Shown: piece by piece, positions 8,610 to 17,448 of the stretch
Layout: each line of letters begins with the position of its first letter
Numbering within the stretch: the stretch's first letter is position 1
Source: Streptomyces sp. RPA4-2
GTDB lineage: Bacteria; Actinomycetota; Actinomycetes; Streptomycetales; Streptomycetaceae
Reading direction: 5' to 3'
DNA: 64,000 bases
Assembly (NCBI RefSeq): GCF_012273515.2
Contig: NZ_CP050975.2
Coordinates: forward strand, 7,316,001 to 7,380,000
Notes under the pieces: generated by a model
Seen by the model: the letters and a program-made list of their open reading frames with translations, nothing else
The model's database searches: none
What the model was told of the DNA's origin: nothing
Program-made: the position numbers and the translations under genes

Positions 8610-11099
8610 GTGCACCCGAACGACCGGAACAAGAGCCGCACAAGTCACTTAGGACGCCCGAGGCTCCGCGGGGCACTCGCCCTGCTGAGCGGCGCGCTGC
8701 TGGCAGCCGCGTCCCTCACCCTCACCGCCCCCGCGGCCGGCGCAGCCGTCGCCGGTCCGGGCGAGGCGGCCGCCGAGGACTTCCAGCAGGTCACCCTCGC
8801 CAAGGGCGAACCGGAGGTCGGCGAGCCCATGTCGCTCGCCGTGCTCCCCGACCGCTCGGTCCTGCACACCTCGCGCGACGGCGAACTCCGCCTCACCGAC
8901 GCCGCGGGCAACACCAGACTCGCCGGCAAGCTCGACGTCTACACCCACGACGAGGAGGGCCTCCAGGGCGTCGGCGTCGACCCCGGCTTCGCGTCCAACC
9001 GGTTCGTCTACCTCTACTACGCGCCACCGCTGAATACCCCGGCGGGCGACGCCCCCGAGACCGGGACGGCCGCCGACTTCACCCCGTTCGACGGGGTCAA
9101 CCGGCTCTCCCGCTTCGTCCTGAAGACCGACGGCACGCTCGACAACGCCAGCGAGAAGCAGATCCTCGACGTCAAGACCTCCCGGGGCATCTGCTGCCAC
9201 GTCGGCGGCGACATCGACTTCGACGCGGCGGGGAACCTCTACCTCTCCACCGGCGACGACTCCAACCCCTTCCAGTCCGACGGCTTCACACCCATCGACG
9301 AGCGCGCCGACCGCAACCCGGCGTTCGACGCCCAGCGTTCGGCCGGTAACACCAACGACCTGCGCGGCAAGATCCTGCGCATCAAGGTGAACGCCGACGG
9401 CACGTACTCCATCCCCGACGGCAACCTCTTCGCACCCGGTACGGACAAGGCCCGCCCCGAGATCTACGCGATGGGCTTCCGCAACCCGTTCCGCTTCAGC
9501 GTCGACAAGCAGACCGGCGTCGTCTACGTCGGTGACTACGGCCCGGACGCGGGCGCGGCCGATCCGGCGCGCGGCCCCGGCGGCCAGGTCGAGTTCGCCC
9601 GTGTCACCGCCGCCGGCAACTTCGGCTGGCCGTACTGCACCGGCAGGAACGACGCCTACGTGGACTACGACTTCGCGACCAGGACCTCCGGCGCGGCCTT
9701 CGACTGCGCCGCCCCCAAGAACACCTCCCCCCACAACACCGGTCTCACCGATCTGCCCCCGGCCCAGCCCGCCTGGATCCCGTACGACGGCGCGTCCGTC
9801 CCGGAGTTCGGCGACGGCTCCGAGTCCCCGATGGGCGGCCCGGTCTACCACTACGACGCCTCGCTCGACTCGCCGGTGAAGTTCCCGCAGGCCTACGACG
9901 GGAACTTCTTCGCCGGAGAGTTCGGCCGCCGCTGGATCAAGCGGATCGACGCCGACACCGACGGCACCGTGCGGTCCGTCAACTCGGTCCCGTGGACGGG
10001 CACCCAGGTGATGGACATGGCGTTCGGCCCGGACGGAGCGCTCTACGTCCTCGACTACGGCACCGCCTGGTTCGGCGGCGATGAGAACTCCGGCCTCTAC
10101 CGCATCGAGAACGCCACCGATGGCCACTCGCCCGTCGCCCAGGCCGCGGCGGACCGCACCTCGGGGCAGGCGTCGCTCAAGGTCCGCTTCTCCTCGGCCG
10201 GTTCGACCGACGCGGACGGCGACGCCCTCACCTACAGCTGGGACTTCGGCGACGGCGGCACATCGACGGCGGCCGACCCGTCGCACAAGTACAAGAGGAA
10301 CGGGACCTACACCGCGACGGTGACCGCCAAGGACAGCACCGGGCGCACCGGCGGCGCCAGCGTGCAGATCGTGGTCGGCAACACCGCGCCCAAAGTGACC
10401 GTCGAACTGCCCGGTGACGGGCAGCTGTTCAGCTTCGGTGACCCCGTGCCGTTCAAGGTGAGGGTCACCGACCCGGAGGACGGCCGGGCGATCGACTGCG
10501 CCAAGGTGAAGGTCACCTTCGTCCTCGGCCACGACAGCCACGGCCACCCGCTCACCTCGGCGAACGGCTGCTCCGGCACCCTGCAGACCAGCGCCGACGG
10601 CGGCCACGACGAGGACGCCAACATCTTCGGGGTCCTCGACGCCGAGTACACCGACGGCGGAGGCGGCGGCCAGGCCGCGCTGACCACCCACGACCGCAAT
10701 GTGCTCCAGCCCAGGCACCGCCAGGCCGAACACCACGGCGACGCCTCCGGCATCACCGTTCAGTCGAAGGCCACCGCACACGGCGGGAAGACCGTCGGCG
10801 ACATCGACGACGGCGACTGGATCTCCTTCACCCCGTACGTCCTGGCCGACGCCAAGAAGATCACGGCTCGCGTCTCGTCGGCCGGCGCGGGCGGCACCCT
10901 CGAGGTCCGCGCGGGCTCCCCGACCGGCCGCGTGCTGGGCAGGGCGACGGTGCCGGTGACCGGCGGCTGGGACACCTTCCAGGACGTCAGTGCGGACATC
11001 TCACGTGCTCCGCGCGGCACCACGACGCTCTACCTCGTCTTCAGGGGAGGCGCGGGCGCGCTCTACGACGTGGACGACTTCACCTTCACCACGGGCTGA
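8610..11099 (+). CDS. Secreted sugar dehydrogenase with PKD and sugar-binding modules
   Basis: An exported protein of about 829 residues. The start is the GTG at 8610, six bases after GGAGG; the frame is open further upstream but without a start signal. A basic N-terminus and hydrophobic stretch (about 17-45) form a signal peptide. A GSDH-type beta-propeller (about 60-490; LAVLPDRSVLHTSRDGELRL, YAMGFRNPFRFSVD) resembles soluble PQQ glucose/sorbosone dehydrogenases. A PKD domain follows (about 510-595, YSWDFGDGGTS) and a C-terminal CBM6-like module (about 715-825, GDWISFTPYVL). It probably oxidises a polymer-bound sugar outside the cell and pairs with the next secreted gene. Confidence 0.9.
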   Translation: MHPNDRNKSRTSHLGRPRLRGALALLSGALLAAASLTLTAPAAGAAVAGPGEAAAEDFQQVTLAKGEPEVGEPMSLAVLPDRSVLHTSRDGELRLTDAAGNTRLAGKLDVYTHDEEGLQGVGVDPGFASNRFVYLYYAPPLNTPAGDAPETGTAADFTPFDGVNRLSRFVLKTDGTLDNASEKQILDVKTSRGICCHVGGDIDFDAAGNLYLSTGDDSNPFQSDGFTPIDERADRNPAFDAQRSAGNTNDLRGKILRIKVNADGTYSIPDGNLFAPGTDKARPEIYAMGFRNPFRFSVDKQTGVVYVGDYGPDAGAADPARGPGGQVEFARVTAAGNFGWPYCTGRNDAYVDYDFATRTSGAAFDCAAPKNTSPHNTGLTDLPPAQPAWIPYDGASVPEFGDGSESPMGGPVYHYDASLDSPVKFPQAYDGNFFAGEFGRRWIKRIDADTDGTVRSVNSVPWTGTQVMDMAFGPDGALYVLDYGTAWFGGDENSGLYRIENATDGHSPVAQAAADRTSGQASLKVRFSSAGSTDADGDALTYSWDFGDGGTSTAADPSHKYKRNGTYTATVTAKDSTGRTGGASVQIVVGNTAPKVTVELPGDGQLFSFGDPVPFKVRVTDPEDGRAIDCAKVKVTFVLGHDSHGHPLTSANGCSGTLQTSADGGHDEDANIFGVLDAEYTDGGGGGQAALTTHDRNVLQPRHRQAEHHGDASGITVQSKATAHGGKTVGDIDDGDWISFTPYVLADAKKITARVSSAGAGGTLEVRAGSPTGRVLGRATVPVTGGWDTFQDVSADISRAPRGTTTLYLVFRGGAGALYDVDDFTFTTG

Positions 11100-11116
11100 C
11101 AGGAGGAGCGACGGTC

Positions 11117-12484
11117 ATGCGCACAACGGCACGAATACTGACCACGGGTGCCGCTGCCGCCCTGCTCCTCGGATGTGTGGCGGGACCGGCCGCGTCGAAG
11201 GGCGCGGCCGGTCCCGGCGGGAGCCGGGTGCTGGTGTTCTCGAAGACAGCGGGCTTCAGACACGACGCGATTCCCGAAGGGATCGCGGCCGTACGGGAGT
11301 TGGGGACCGAGGGCGGTTTCACGGTCGACGCCACCGAGGACGCGGGCGCCTTCACCGCACGCAACCTCGCGCGGTACGACGCCGTGGTGTTCCTCTCGAC
11401 CACCGGTGACGTCCTCGACGACACCCAACAGGGCGCGTTCGAGCGGTACATCGAGCGGGGAGGTGGTTACGCGGGCGTCCACGCGGCCGCCGACACCGAG
11501 TACGACTGGGCCTTCTACGGCGGTCTCGTGGGCGCCTACTTCCAGTCGCATCCCGCGATCCAGCCCGCGACGGTCGACGTCGAGGACACCGGACACCCGG
11601 CGACCTCGGGACTTCCGGGAACCTGGGAGCGTACGGACGAGTGGTACAACTACCGCTCCGATCCCCGGGAACGGGTGCACGTCCTGGCCTCCCTCGACGA
11701 GTCCACGTACTCCGGCGGCACGATGAGCGGCGACCATCCGATCGCCTGGTGCCAGGAGTACCGGGGCGGCCGCGCCTTCTACACCGGGGGCGGTCACACC
11801 AAGGAGTCCTACGCGGACCCGGCCTTCCGCCGGCACCTGCTGGGCGGCATCCGGTACGCGACGGGGGCCGCCCGGGCCGATTGCCGCCCCGAGAACGGCT
11901 ACCGGCCGCTCTTCGACGGCACCGCCGCCTCGCTGACCGACTGGCGACAGGCGGGACCGGGCGCGTTCTCACTGTCACCGGACGGCACACTCACGTCGTC
12001 CGGCGGCCTGGGAATGCTCTGGTACGCAGGGGCCGCGTTCGGCTCCTACTCGCTGAAGCTGGACTGGAAGGCGGCCGGGGACGACAACTCCGGCGTCTTC
12101 GTGGGCTTCCCCGCCTCCGACGACCCCTGGTCGGCCGTCGACCACGGCCATGAGGTCCAGATCGACGCGACCGACACCCCCGACCGCACCACGGGGGCCG
12201 TGTACGGATTCCAGTCCGCCGACCTCAGGAAGCGCGACCGCGCGCTGAATCCGCCGGGGGAGTGGAACACGTACGAGATCCGGGTGGAGGGCGAACACCT
12301 CCGCGTCCGGCTCAACGGTGTGCGGATCAACGATTTCACCAACACCGATCCGGCACGGAGCCTGCGCGACGGGCACATCGGCATCCAGAACCACGGAGCC
12401 GACGACCAGGTGTCCTTCCGCAACGTACGGATCAAGGAACTGCCCGCGAAGTCCGTGGCAAACACGGCGCCTCCGGGCGACTGA
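11117..12484 (+). CDS. Secreted ThuA-like / DUF1080 (3-keto-disaccharide hydrolase) fusion
   Basis: A 455-residue exported two-domain protein. The N-terminus is hydrophobic and ends in LLLGC, so it may be a lipoprotein. A ThuA-like glutamine-amidotransferase-fold domain (about 35-250; RVLVFSKTAGFRHDAI, GGGYAGVHAA) is followed by a DUF1080 concanavalin-like domain (about 260-445; FDGTAASLTDWRQ, HEVQIDATDTPDRTTGAVY). DUF1080 members hydrolyse 3-keto-glycosides and ThuA proteins act in trehalose/3-keto-trehalulose metabolism. The gene starts 17 bases after the sugar dehydrogenase with an AGGAGGAGC ribosome site, so the two are co-made. Substrate inferred, not shown. Confidence 0.9.
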   Translation: MRTTARILTTGAAAALLLGCVAGPAASKGAAGPGGSRVLVFSKTAGFRHDAIPEGIAAVRELGTEGGFTVDATEDAGAFTARNLARYDAVVFLSTTGDVLDDTQQGAFERYIERGGGYAGVHAAADTEYDWAFYGGLVGAYFQSHPAIQPATVDVEDTGHPATSGLPGTWERTDEWYNYRSDPRERVHVLASLDESTYSGGTMSGDHPIAWCQEYRGGRAFYTGGGHTKESYADPAFRRHLLGGIRYATGAARADCRPENGYRPLFDGTAASLTDWRQAGPGAFSLSPDGTLTSSGGLGMLWYAGAAFGSYSLKLDWKAAGDDNSGVFVGFPASDDPWSAVDHGHEVQIDATDTPDRTTGAVYGFQSADLRKRDRALNPPGEWNTYEIRVEGEHLRVRLNGVRINDFTNTDPARSLRDGHIGIQNHGADDQVSFRNVRIKELPAKSVANTAPPGD

Positions 12485-12670
12485 GCGGCGGCGGGCGGGG
12501 GACGCCGGACCCCCGCCCGCCGTCTCGTCCGCACCTCACCCGCCTCCGGCGCCTCTTCACCTCCCGCACCCAGCTTCACCCTGACGTCCCTGACGTCCCT
12601 GACATCCCCCTGACCTCTTCCCTCTCCTCCGTCTCTCCTCTGTGGCGGACGTACGACCAGGAGGCTGCCC

Positions 12671-13906
12671 ATGTCCGCGTCCTCTTCCGAACCCCGGGTG
12701 GGTGTGTGGCTGATCGGAGCGCGCGGTTCCGTCGCCACCACCGTCGTCGCGGGCTGCGCGGCCGTCACCGCCGGCCTGCACCCTCCGACCGGCATGGTCA
12801 CCGAGACACCCCTCTTCGCCGGGTGCGGCCTGCCTCCGCTGTCCTCGCTCGTCTTCGGCGGCCACGACACCGTGGACTGCCCGCTGCCCAAGCGCGCGGA
12901 GGCCCTCGTGGCGGGGGGCGTCCTCCCGCACGGCCTGCCGGCGGCGGTCGCGGCCGAACTGGAGGCCGCCGACCGGGAGATCCGGCCGGGCGGCCCGGTC
13001 CCCGGCGGCACCCAGGACACCGCGGAGCTGGTCGACGGCTTCGCCGCCGACCTGCGGGACTTCTTACGGCGACGGGGCCTGACCCGGGCGGTCGTGGTGA
13101 ACGTGGCCTCCACCGAGCCCGCTCCCACCGAGCCCGCTCCCACCGGCACCACGCTGCCCCCGAGCTCCCTGTACGCGGCGGCGGCCCTCAAGGCCGGCTG
13201 CCCGTACGTGAACTTCACCCCGTCGACCGGCCTCCACCACCCCGCGCTGGCCCCGGCGGCACGGACCGGCGGCCTGCCGTACGCCGGCCGGGACGGCAAG
13301 ACGGGCCAGACCCTCCTGCGGTCGGTGCTCGGCCCGATGTTCGCGCAACGCGCGCTGGAGGTCCGCGCCTGGTCGGGCACCAACCTGCTCGGCGGCGGTG
13401 ACGGGGCCTCCCTCGCCGACCCCGCCGCCGCGGCCGCCAAGAACGCCGGCAAGGAACGGGTGCTCGCGGACACGCTGGGCACGGCCCCGCAGGGCGAGGT
13501 GCACATCGACGACGTGCCGGCGCTCGGCGACTGGAAGACCGCCTGGGACCACATCGCCTTCGACGGCTTCCTCGGTACCCGGATGATCCTCCAGACCACC
13601 TGGCAGGGCTGCGACTCCGCACTGGCGGCGCCCCTCGTCCTCGACCTCGCACGCCTGGTGTCCCGCGCCCACGAGGCGGGCCTGTCGGGGCCGCTCGACG
13701 GCCTCGGCTTCTACTTCAAGGACCCGCTGGGCGAGGGGCCCGCGGCGCTCGGCGAACAGTACGCCGAGCTCGCGCGGTTCGCGGTCCGGCTCCGGACACC
13801 ACGTCCGGAACGCCCGGAGCCGCACCCCGAACGCCGCGCCCAGCAGCCGGGACGACGGAACCCGCAGCCCGGACGGCCGTCGCACGGGTCCCGGGAGGAG
13901 CGGTGA
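12671..13906 (+). CDS. myo-Inositol-1-phosphate synthase family protein
   Basis: A 411-residue NAD-dependent synthase-like protein, close in length to prokaryotic inositol-phosphate synthases plus a Pro/Arg-rich tail (about 375-411). The nucleotide-binding VGVWLIGARGSVATTV, NFTPSTGLHHPAL, the lyase-type GRDGKTGQTLLRSVL and NLLGGGDGASLADP are present, as is DGFLGTRMILQTTWQGCDS. It would convert glucose-6-phosphate or a related sugar phosphate to a cyclitol phosphate. AGGAGG precedes the ATG. Its stop overlaps the eboC start, placing it first in the Ebo operon, where cyanobacterial clusters have the sugar-phosphate cyclase EboD. The true substrate may therefore be unusual. Confidence 0.88.
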   Translation: MSASSSEPRVGVWLIGARGSVATTVVAGCAAVTAGLHPPTGMVTETPLFAGCGLPPLSSLVFGGHDTVDCPLPKRAEALVAGGVLPHGLPAAVAAELEAADREIRPGGPVPGGTQDTAELVDGFAADLRDFLRRRGLTRAVVVNVASTEPAPTEPAPTGTTLPPSSLYAAAALKAGCPYVNFTPSTGLHHPALAPAARTGGLPYAGRDGKTGQTLLRSVLGPMFAQRALEVRAWSGTNLLGGGDGASLADPAAAAAKNAGKERVLADTLGTAPQGEVHIDDVPALGDWKTAWDHIAFDGFLGTRMILQTTWQGCDSALAAPLVLDLARLVSRAHEAGLSGPLDGLGFYFKDPLGEGPAALGEQYAELARFAVRLRTPRPERPEPHPERRAQQPGRRNPQPGRPSHGSREER

Positions 13907-14835
13907 CGCACCCTCGCCCGGACGCGGGAACGACCGGTTCCGTGCCGCGTGGTGCCGGTCCGCGGCTGCTCGCCTGGGCCGAACTGCTCCGGCTGCCCGC
14001 CCTGTTCACCGTCCCCGGCGACGCCCTCGCCGGAGCCGCTGCCGCCGGTCGCCGCCCCGGACCGCGCACGCTGCTCGCCGTCGGCTGCTCGCTGTGCCTG
14101 TACGAGGCGGGCATGGCCCTCAACGACTGGGCCGACCGGGCCGAGGACGCCGCCGAGCGCCCGCACCGCCCGCTGCCGTCCGGCCGTGTCCGGCCGACCG
14201 CGGCCCTCGCGGCGGCGGGCACCCTGACCGCGGCCGGTCTGGCCCTCGCCGTCCGCGCGGGCCGTGGCGCCCTCGCCGTCGCGGTACCCCTCGCGGCCAC
14301 CGTGTGGGCGTACGACCTCGTGCTCAAGCGAACTTTCGCGGGGCCGGCGGCGATGGCCGCCGCCCGGGGTCTTGACCTGCTCCTCGGCGCGGCGGCGACG
14401 GGCGGCGGCGTCCGACCCGCCCTGCCCTCCGCCGCCGCGCTGGCCGTCCACACCCTGGCGGTGACCGCGGTCTCCCGAGGCGAGACCCGGGGCGGATCAC
14501 CGGTCGTACCGCTGGCCGCGCTCGCCGCGACGGGTTCGCTGTCCTGGGCGTTGACGCGCGGACCTACCTCCGCCCGCGCTCCTCGGAGCGCCGCGCACGT
14601 CCTGCGCGCGGCCTTCACGGCCGCCTACGCCGCCACCTCCGCCCGCCCCCTCCTGCACGCCGCTCTCAACCCCTCGCCCCCGCTCACCCAACGAGCCGTC
14701 GGCGGCGGCATCCGCGCCATGATCCCGCTCCAGGCCGCCCTCGCGGCCCGCTCGGGCGCCCTCACCTCCGCGCTCCTCACCGCCGCACTGGCCCCCGCGG
14801 CCCGCAGGTTCGCGAAGAAGGTGAGCGTCACATGA
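13903..14835 (+). CDS. eboC: EboC: UbiA-like membrane prenyltransferase
   Basis: A 310-residue integral membrane protein of the UbiA superfamily with about eight hydrophobic segments. The first polyprenyl-diphosphate/Mg site is visible as NDWADRAEDAAERPHRPLPSG (about residues 70-89), matching NDxxDxxxD. A second Asp-rich motif is weak or absent, as in EboC proteins. The GTG start overlaps the synthase stop and its own stop overlaps the next start. In the Ebo operon it is thought to anchor or prenylate an exported metabolite. Assignment as EboC rests on family plus neighbours EboA, EboB and EboE. Confidence 0.82.
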   Translation: MTHPRPDAGTTGSVPRGAGPRLLAWAELLRLPALFTVPGDALAGAAAAGRRPGPRTLLAVGCSLCLYEAGMALNDWADRAEDAAERPHRPLPSGRVRPTAALAAAGTLTAAGLALAVRAGRGALAVAVPLAATVWAYDLVLKRTFAGPAAMAAARGLDLLLGAAATGGGVRPALPSAAALAVHTLAVTAVSRGETRGGSPVVPLAALAATGSLSWALTRGPTSARAPRSAAHVLRAAFTAAYAATSARPLLHAALNPSPPLTQRAVGGGIRAMIPLQAALAARSGALTSALLTAALAPAARRFAKKVSVT

Positions 14836-15860
14836 GCCCCGCGCCGCGCTCCGCGAACTCCTCGCCGTGCTCCGCGAGCCCCGCACCCGGTCCTGGGGGT
14901 CCCGCATCCGGTCCTGGGGGTCCCGCACCCGGCTCTGGGGACCCCGCACCCCGTCCCGCGGACCCCGCGCCGCACCCCACGACCCCCAGCCCCCTGCGCT
15001 TCGGCTACGGCACCAACGGGCTGGCCGACCTCCGCCTCGACGACGCCCTCGCCCTGCTCGCGGACCTCGGCTACGACGGCGTCGGTTTGACGCTCGATCA
15101 CATGCACCTCGACCCGATGGCCCCGGATCTCGCCGCCCGGACCCGGCGGTTGGCCCGCAGGCTGGACGCTCTCGGTCTCGGCGTCACCGTGGAGACCGGT
15201 GCCCGCTACGTCCTCGACCCGCGCCGCAAGCACGGACCGTCCCTCCTCGACCCGGACCCGGCGGACCGGGCGCGCCGCGCCGGCCTGCTGCACCGCGCCG
15301 TGCGGACCGCCGCCGACCTCGGCGCGCACGCCGTGCACTGCTTCAGCGGCGTACCCCCGGCCGGTACCGACGAGGACACCGCCTGGAAGCGGCTCGCCGA
15401 GGCACTGGCGCCGGTGCTGGACGCGGCCACCCGCGCCGGCGTCCCGCTCGCCGTCGAACCCGAACCCGGCCATCTGCTCGCCACCCTCGACGACTTCCAC
15501 CGCCTGCGCCACATCCTCGGCGACCCGCCGGCCCTCGGCCTCACCCTCGACATCGGTCACTGCCAGTGCCTGGAACCCCTTTCCCCCGCCGACTGCGTAC
15601 GTGCCGCCGCGCCCTGGCTGCGGCACGTCCAGATCGAGGACATGCGCCGCGGCGTCCACGAACACCTCCCGCTCGGGGACGGGGAGATCGACTTCCCGCC
15701 CGTCCTCGAAGCCCTGGCCGCCACCGGCTACCAAGCACTGACCGTCGTCGAACTGCCCCGCCACTCCCACGCGGGCCCCCACTTCGCCGAAGAGTCCCTC
15801 CCGTTCCTCCACCGCGCGGCCCGGGCGATCCCCGACAGCGCCGAAGGGAGCACCCCGTGA
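14832..15860 (+). CDS. Sugar phosphate isomerase/epimerase within the Ebo operon
   Basis: A 342-residue TIM-barrel protein of the xylose-isomerase-like/AP-endonuclease-2 class. The first 55 residues are a Pro/Gly/Ala repeat encoded by near-identical 21-base DNA units, then the barrel begins at FGYGTNGLADLRLDDALALL. Metal and catalytic residues are seen in VEPEPGHLLATL, TLDIGHCQCLE, HVQIEDMRRGVHEH and VVELPRHSH. Start and stop both overlap neighbouring genes. It probably acts on the sugar or cyclitol made by the inositol-phosphate synthase. Confidence 0.88.
   Translation: MSPAPRSANSSPCSASPAPGPGGPASGPGGPAPGSGDPAPRPADPAPHPTTPSPLRFGYGTNGLADLRLDDALALLADLGYDGVGLTLDHMHLDPMAPDLAARTRRLARRLDALGLGVTVETGARYVLDPRRKHGPSLLDPDPADRARRAGLLHRAVRTAADLGAHAVHCFSGVPPAGTDEDTAWKRLAEALAPVLDAATRAGVPLAVEPEPGHLLATLDDFHRLRHILGDPPALGLTLDIGHCQCLEPLSPADCVRAAAPWLRHVQIEDMRRGVHEHLPLGDGEIDFPPVLEALAATGYQALTVVELPRHSHAGPHFAEESLPFLHRAARAIPDSAEGSTP
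14893..14956. repeat. In-gene Pro/Gly-coding tandem repeat
   Basis: Three imperfect 21-base units (type GGTCCTGGGGGTCCCGCA) encode the GPGGPASGPGGPAPGSGDPA run at the N-terminus of the TIM-barrel gene. The period is a multiple of three, so copy changes would keep the frame. Confidence 0.8.
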
Positions 15861-16597
15861 ACCACCACCCGCGCGCACTCCACGGCGGCACCCCGCCCAC
15901 CGCCGCTCCACCTCCTGCCGCTCCACCCACCACCGCCACCACCGCCACCACCGCACCCGCCCTCGCGTCCCTGCGGGCCCGGCTCGACTCCCGCCTCGAC
16001 GCCCCCGCCCGAGCCTGGCTCGACCGAGCTCTCACCGAAGCCGCCGACCATCCCGGGACCCACGGGCCGATCTCCGTCTGGGAGCTGCGGATCGCGGAGG
16101 CAGGTAAGCGCTGCGGCCACGAGAACGCCGACGGCGCCCGCGTCCTCCTCCTGCACGCCGCCCGCGCCGACCCCCAGGCGCTCGCCCGCGTCTACCGCCA
16201 GGGCACCGCCGCCGAACGCCGCGCCGTCCTGCACGCCCTGCCCCACCTCGTGCCAGGCCCCGACGCGCTGCCCCTCGTCGAGGACGCACTGCGCACCAAC
16301 GACACCCGGCTCGTCGCCGCCGCCCTCGGCCCGTACGCGGCCCGCCACCTGGACGCCCACAACTGGCGGCACGCCGTCCTCAAGTGCCTTTTCACCGGTG
16401 TCCCCGTCGACGCCGTGGCAGGCCTCGCCGAGCGCGCCCGCGCGGACGCCGAACTCGCCCGGATGCTCGGCGACCACGCCGAGGAACGCACCGCCGCGGG
16501 CCGTCCCGTCCCCGAGGACCTCCGGCGCGTACTGGCGCTGACCGAGCCCGCCGACACCCCCACCGGCACCCACGGCCGATCCGGCAAGGAGTCCTGA
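15857..16597 (+). CDS. eboA: EboA-domain protein
   Basis: A 246-residue helical protein with a Pro/Thr/Ala-rich head (about 1-35) and an EboA-type body (about 38-225; RAWLDRALTEAADHPGTHG, VLLLHAARADPQALARVY, RHLDAHNWRHAVLKCLFTGV). The biochemical role is unknown; it is essential in the cyanobacterial ebo cluster that helps move the scytonemin monomer to the periplasm. The GTG at 15857 overlaps the preceding stop, and its TGA overlaps the eboB ATG by one base. The longer open frame upstream is a shadow of the isomerase gene. Confidence 0.85.
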   Translation: MNHHPRALHGGTPPTAAPPPAAPPTTATTATTAPALASLRARLDSRLDAPARAWLDRALTEAADHPGTHGPISVWELRIAEAGKRCGHENADGARVLLLHAARADPQALARVYRQGTAAERRAVLHALPHLVPGPDALPLVEDALRTNDTRLVAAALGPYAARHLDAHNWRHAVLKCLFTGVPVDAVAGLAERARADAELARMLGDHAEERTAAGRPVPEDLRRVLALTEPADTPTGTHGRSGKES

Positions 16598-17445
16598 TGC
16601 GCATCTTCGACCCCCACATCCACATGACGTCACGGACCACCGACGACTACGAGGCCATGCGCGCCGCGGGCGTCCGCGCCGTCGTCGAGCCCGCCTTCTG
16701 GCTCGGCCAGCCACGCACCTCGGCCGCCTCCTTCCTCGACTACTTCGACTCACTGCTCGGCTGGGAGCCCTTCCGCGCCGCCCAGTACGGCATCGCCCAC
16801 CACTGCGCACTCGCCCTCAACCCCAAGGAGGCCAACGACCCCCGCTGCGTCCCCGTCCTGGACGAACTGCCCCGGTACCTCGTCAAGGACCAGGTCGTGG
16901 CCGTGGGCGAGATCGGCTACGACTCCATGACCCCCGCCGAGGACACCGCCCTGACCACCCAGCTCCAGCTCGCCGCCGACCACGGGCTGCCCGCGCTGGT
17001 GCACACCCCCCACCGCGACAAGCTCACCGGCCTGCGCCGCACCTTGGACGCCGTCCGGGAGTCCGCACTGCCCCCGGACCGTGTCCTGGTCGACCACCTC
17101 AACGAGACGACCGTCAAGGAAGCCAAGGACAGCGGCTGCTGGCTGGGCTTCTCCGTCTATCCCGACACCAAGATGGACGAGGAGCGCATGGTCGCGATCC
17201 TGCGCGCCTACGGTCCGGAGAGAGTTCTCGTCAACTCGGCCGCGGACTGGGGGAGGAGCGACCCCCTCAAGACCCGTCTCGTGGGCGACGCCCTGCTGGC
17301 CGCCGGGTTCACCGACGACGACGTCGACCGGGTGCTGTGGCGCAACCCCGTCGCCTTCTACGGACTCAGCGGACGCCTCTGCCTCGACCTGCCCGGCACC
17401 GGCGCGACCCACGAGGGCAACTCCGTCCTGCGTGGCGGGGAGTGA
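16597..17445 (+). CDS. eboB: EboB: TatD-like metal hydrolase
   Basis: A 282-residue amidohydrolase-fold protein. The metal-binding start FDPHIHMTSRTTDDYEAM, the carboxylate motif VAVGEIGYDSM, HTPHRD and LVDHLNETT are visible, as is a late Asp (SAADWGRSDPL). It belongs to the TatD family and matches EboB by position. Substrate unknown, perhaps a metabolite ester or amide rather than DNA. The ATG overlaps the EboA stop by one base, and eboE starts three bases after its own stop. Confidence 0.87.
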   Translation: MRIFDPHIHMTSRTTDDYEAMRAAGVRAVVEPAFWLGQPRTSAASFLDYFDSLLGWEPFRAAQYGIAHHCALALNPKEANDPRCVPVLDELPRYLVKDQVVAVGEIGYDSMTPAEDTALTTQLQLAADHGLPALVHTPHRDKLTGLRRTLDAVRESALPPDRVLVDHLNETTVKEAKDSGCWLGFSVYPDTKMDEERMVAILRAYGPERVLVNSAADWGRSDPLKTRLVGDALLAAGFTDDDVDRVLWRNPVAFYGLSGRLCLDLPGTGATHEGNSVLRGGE

Positions 17446-17448
17446 GCG

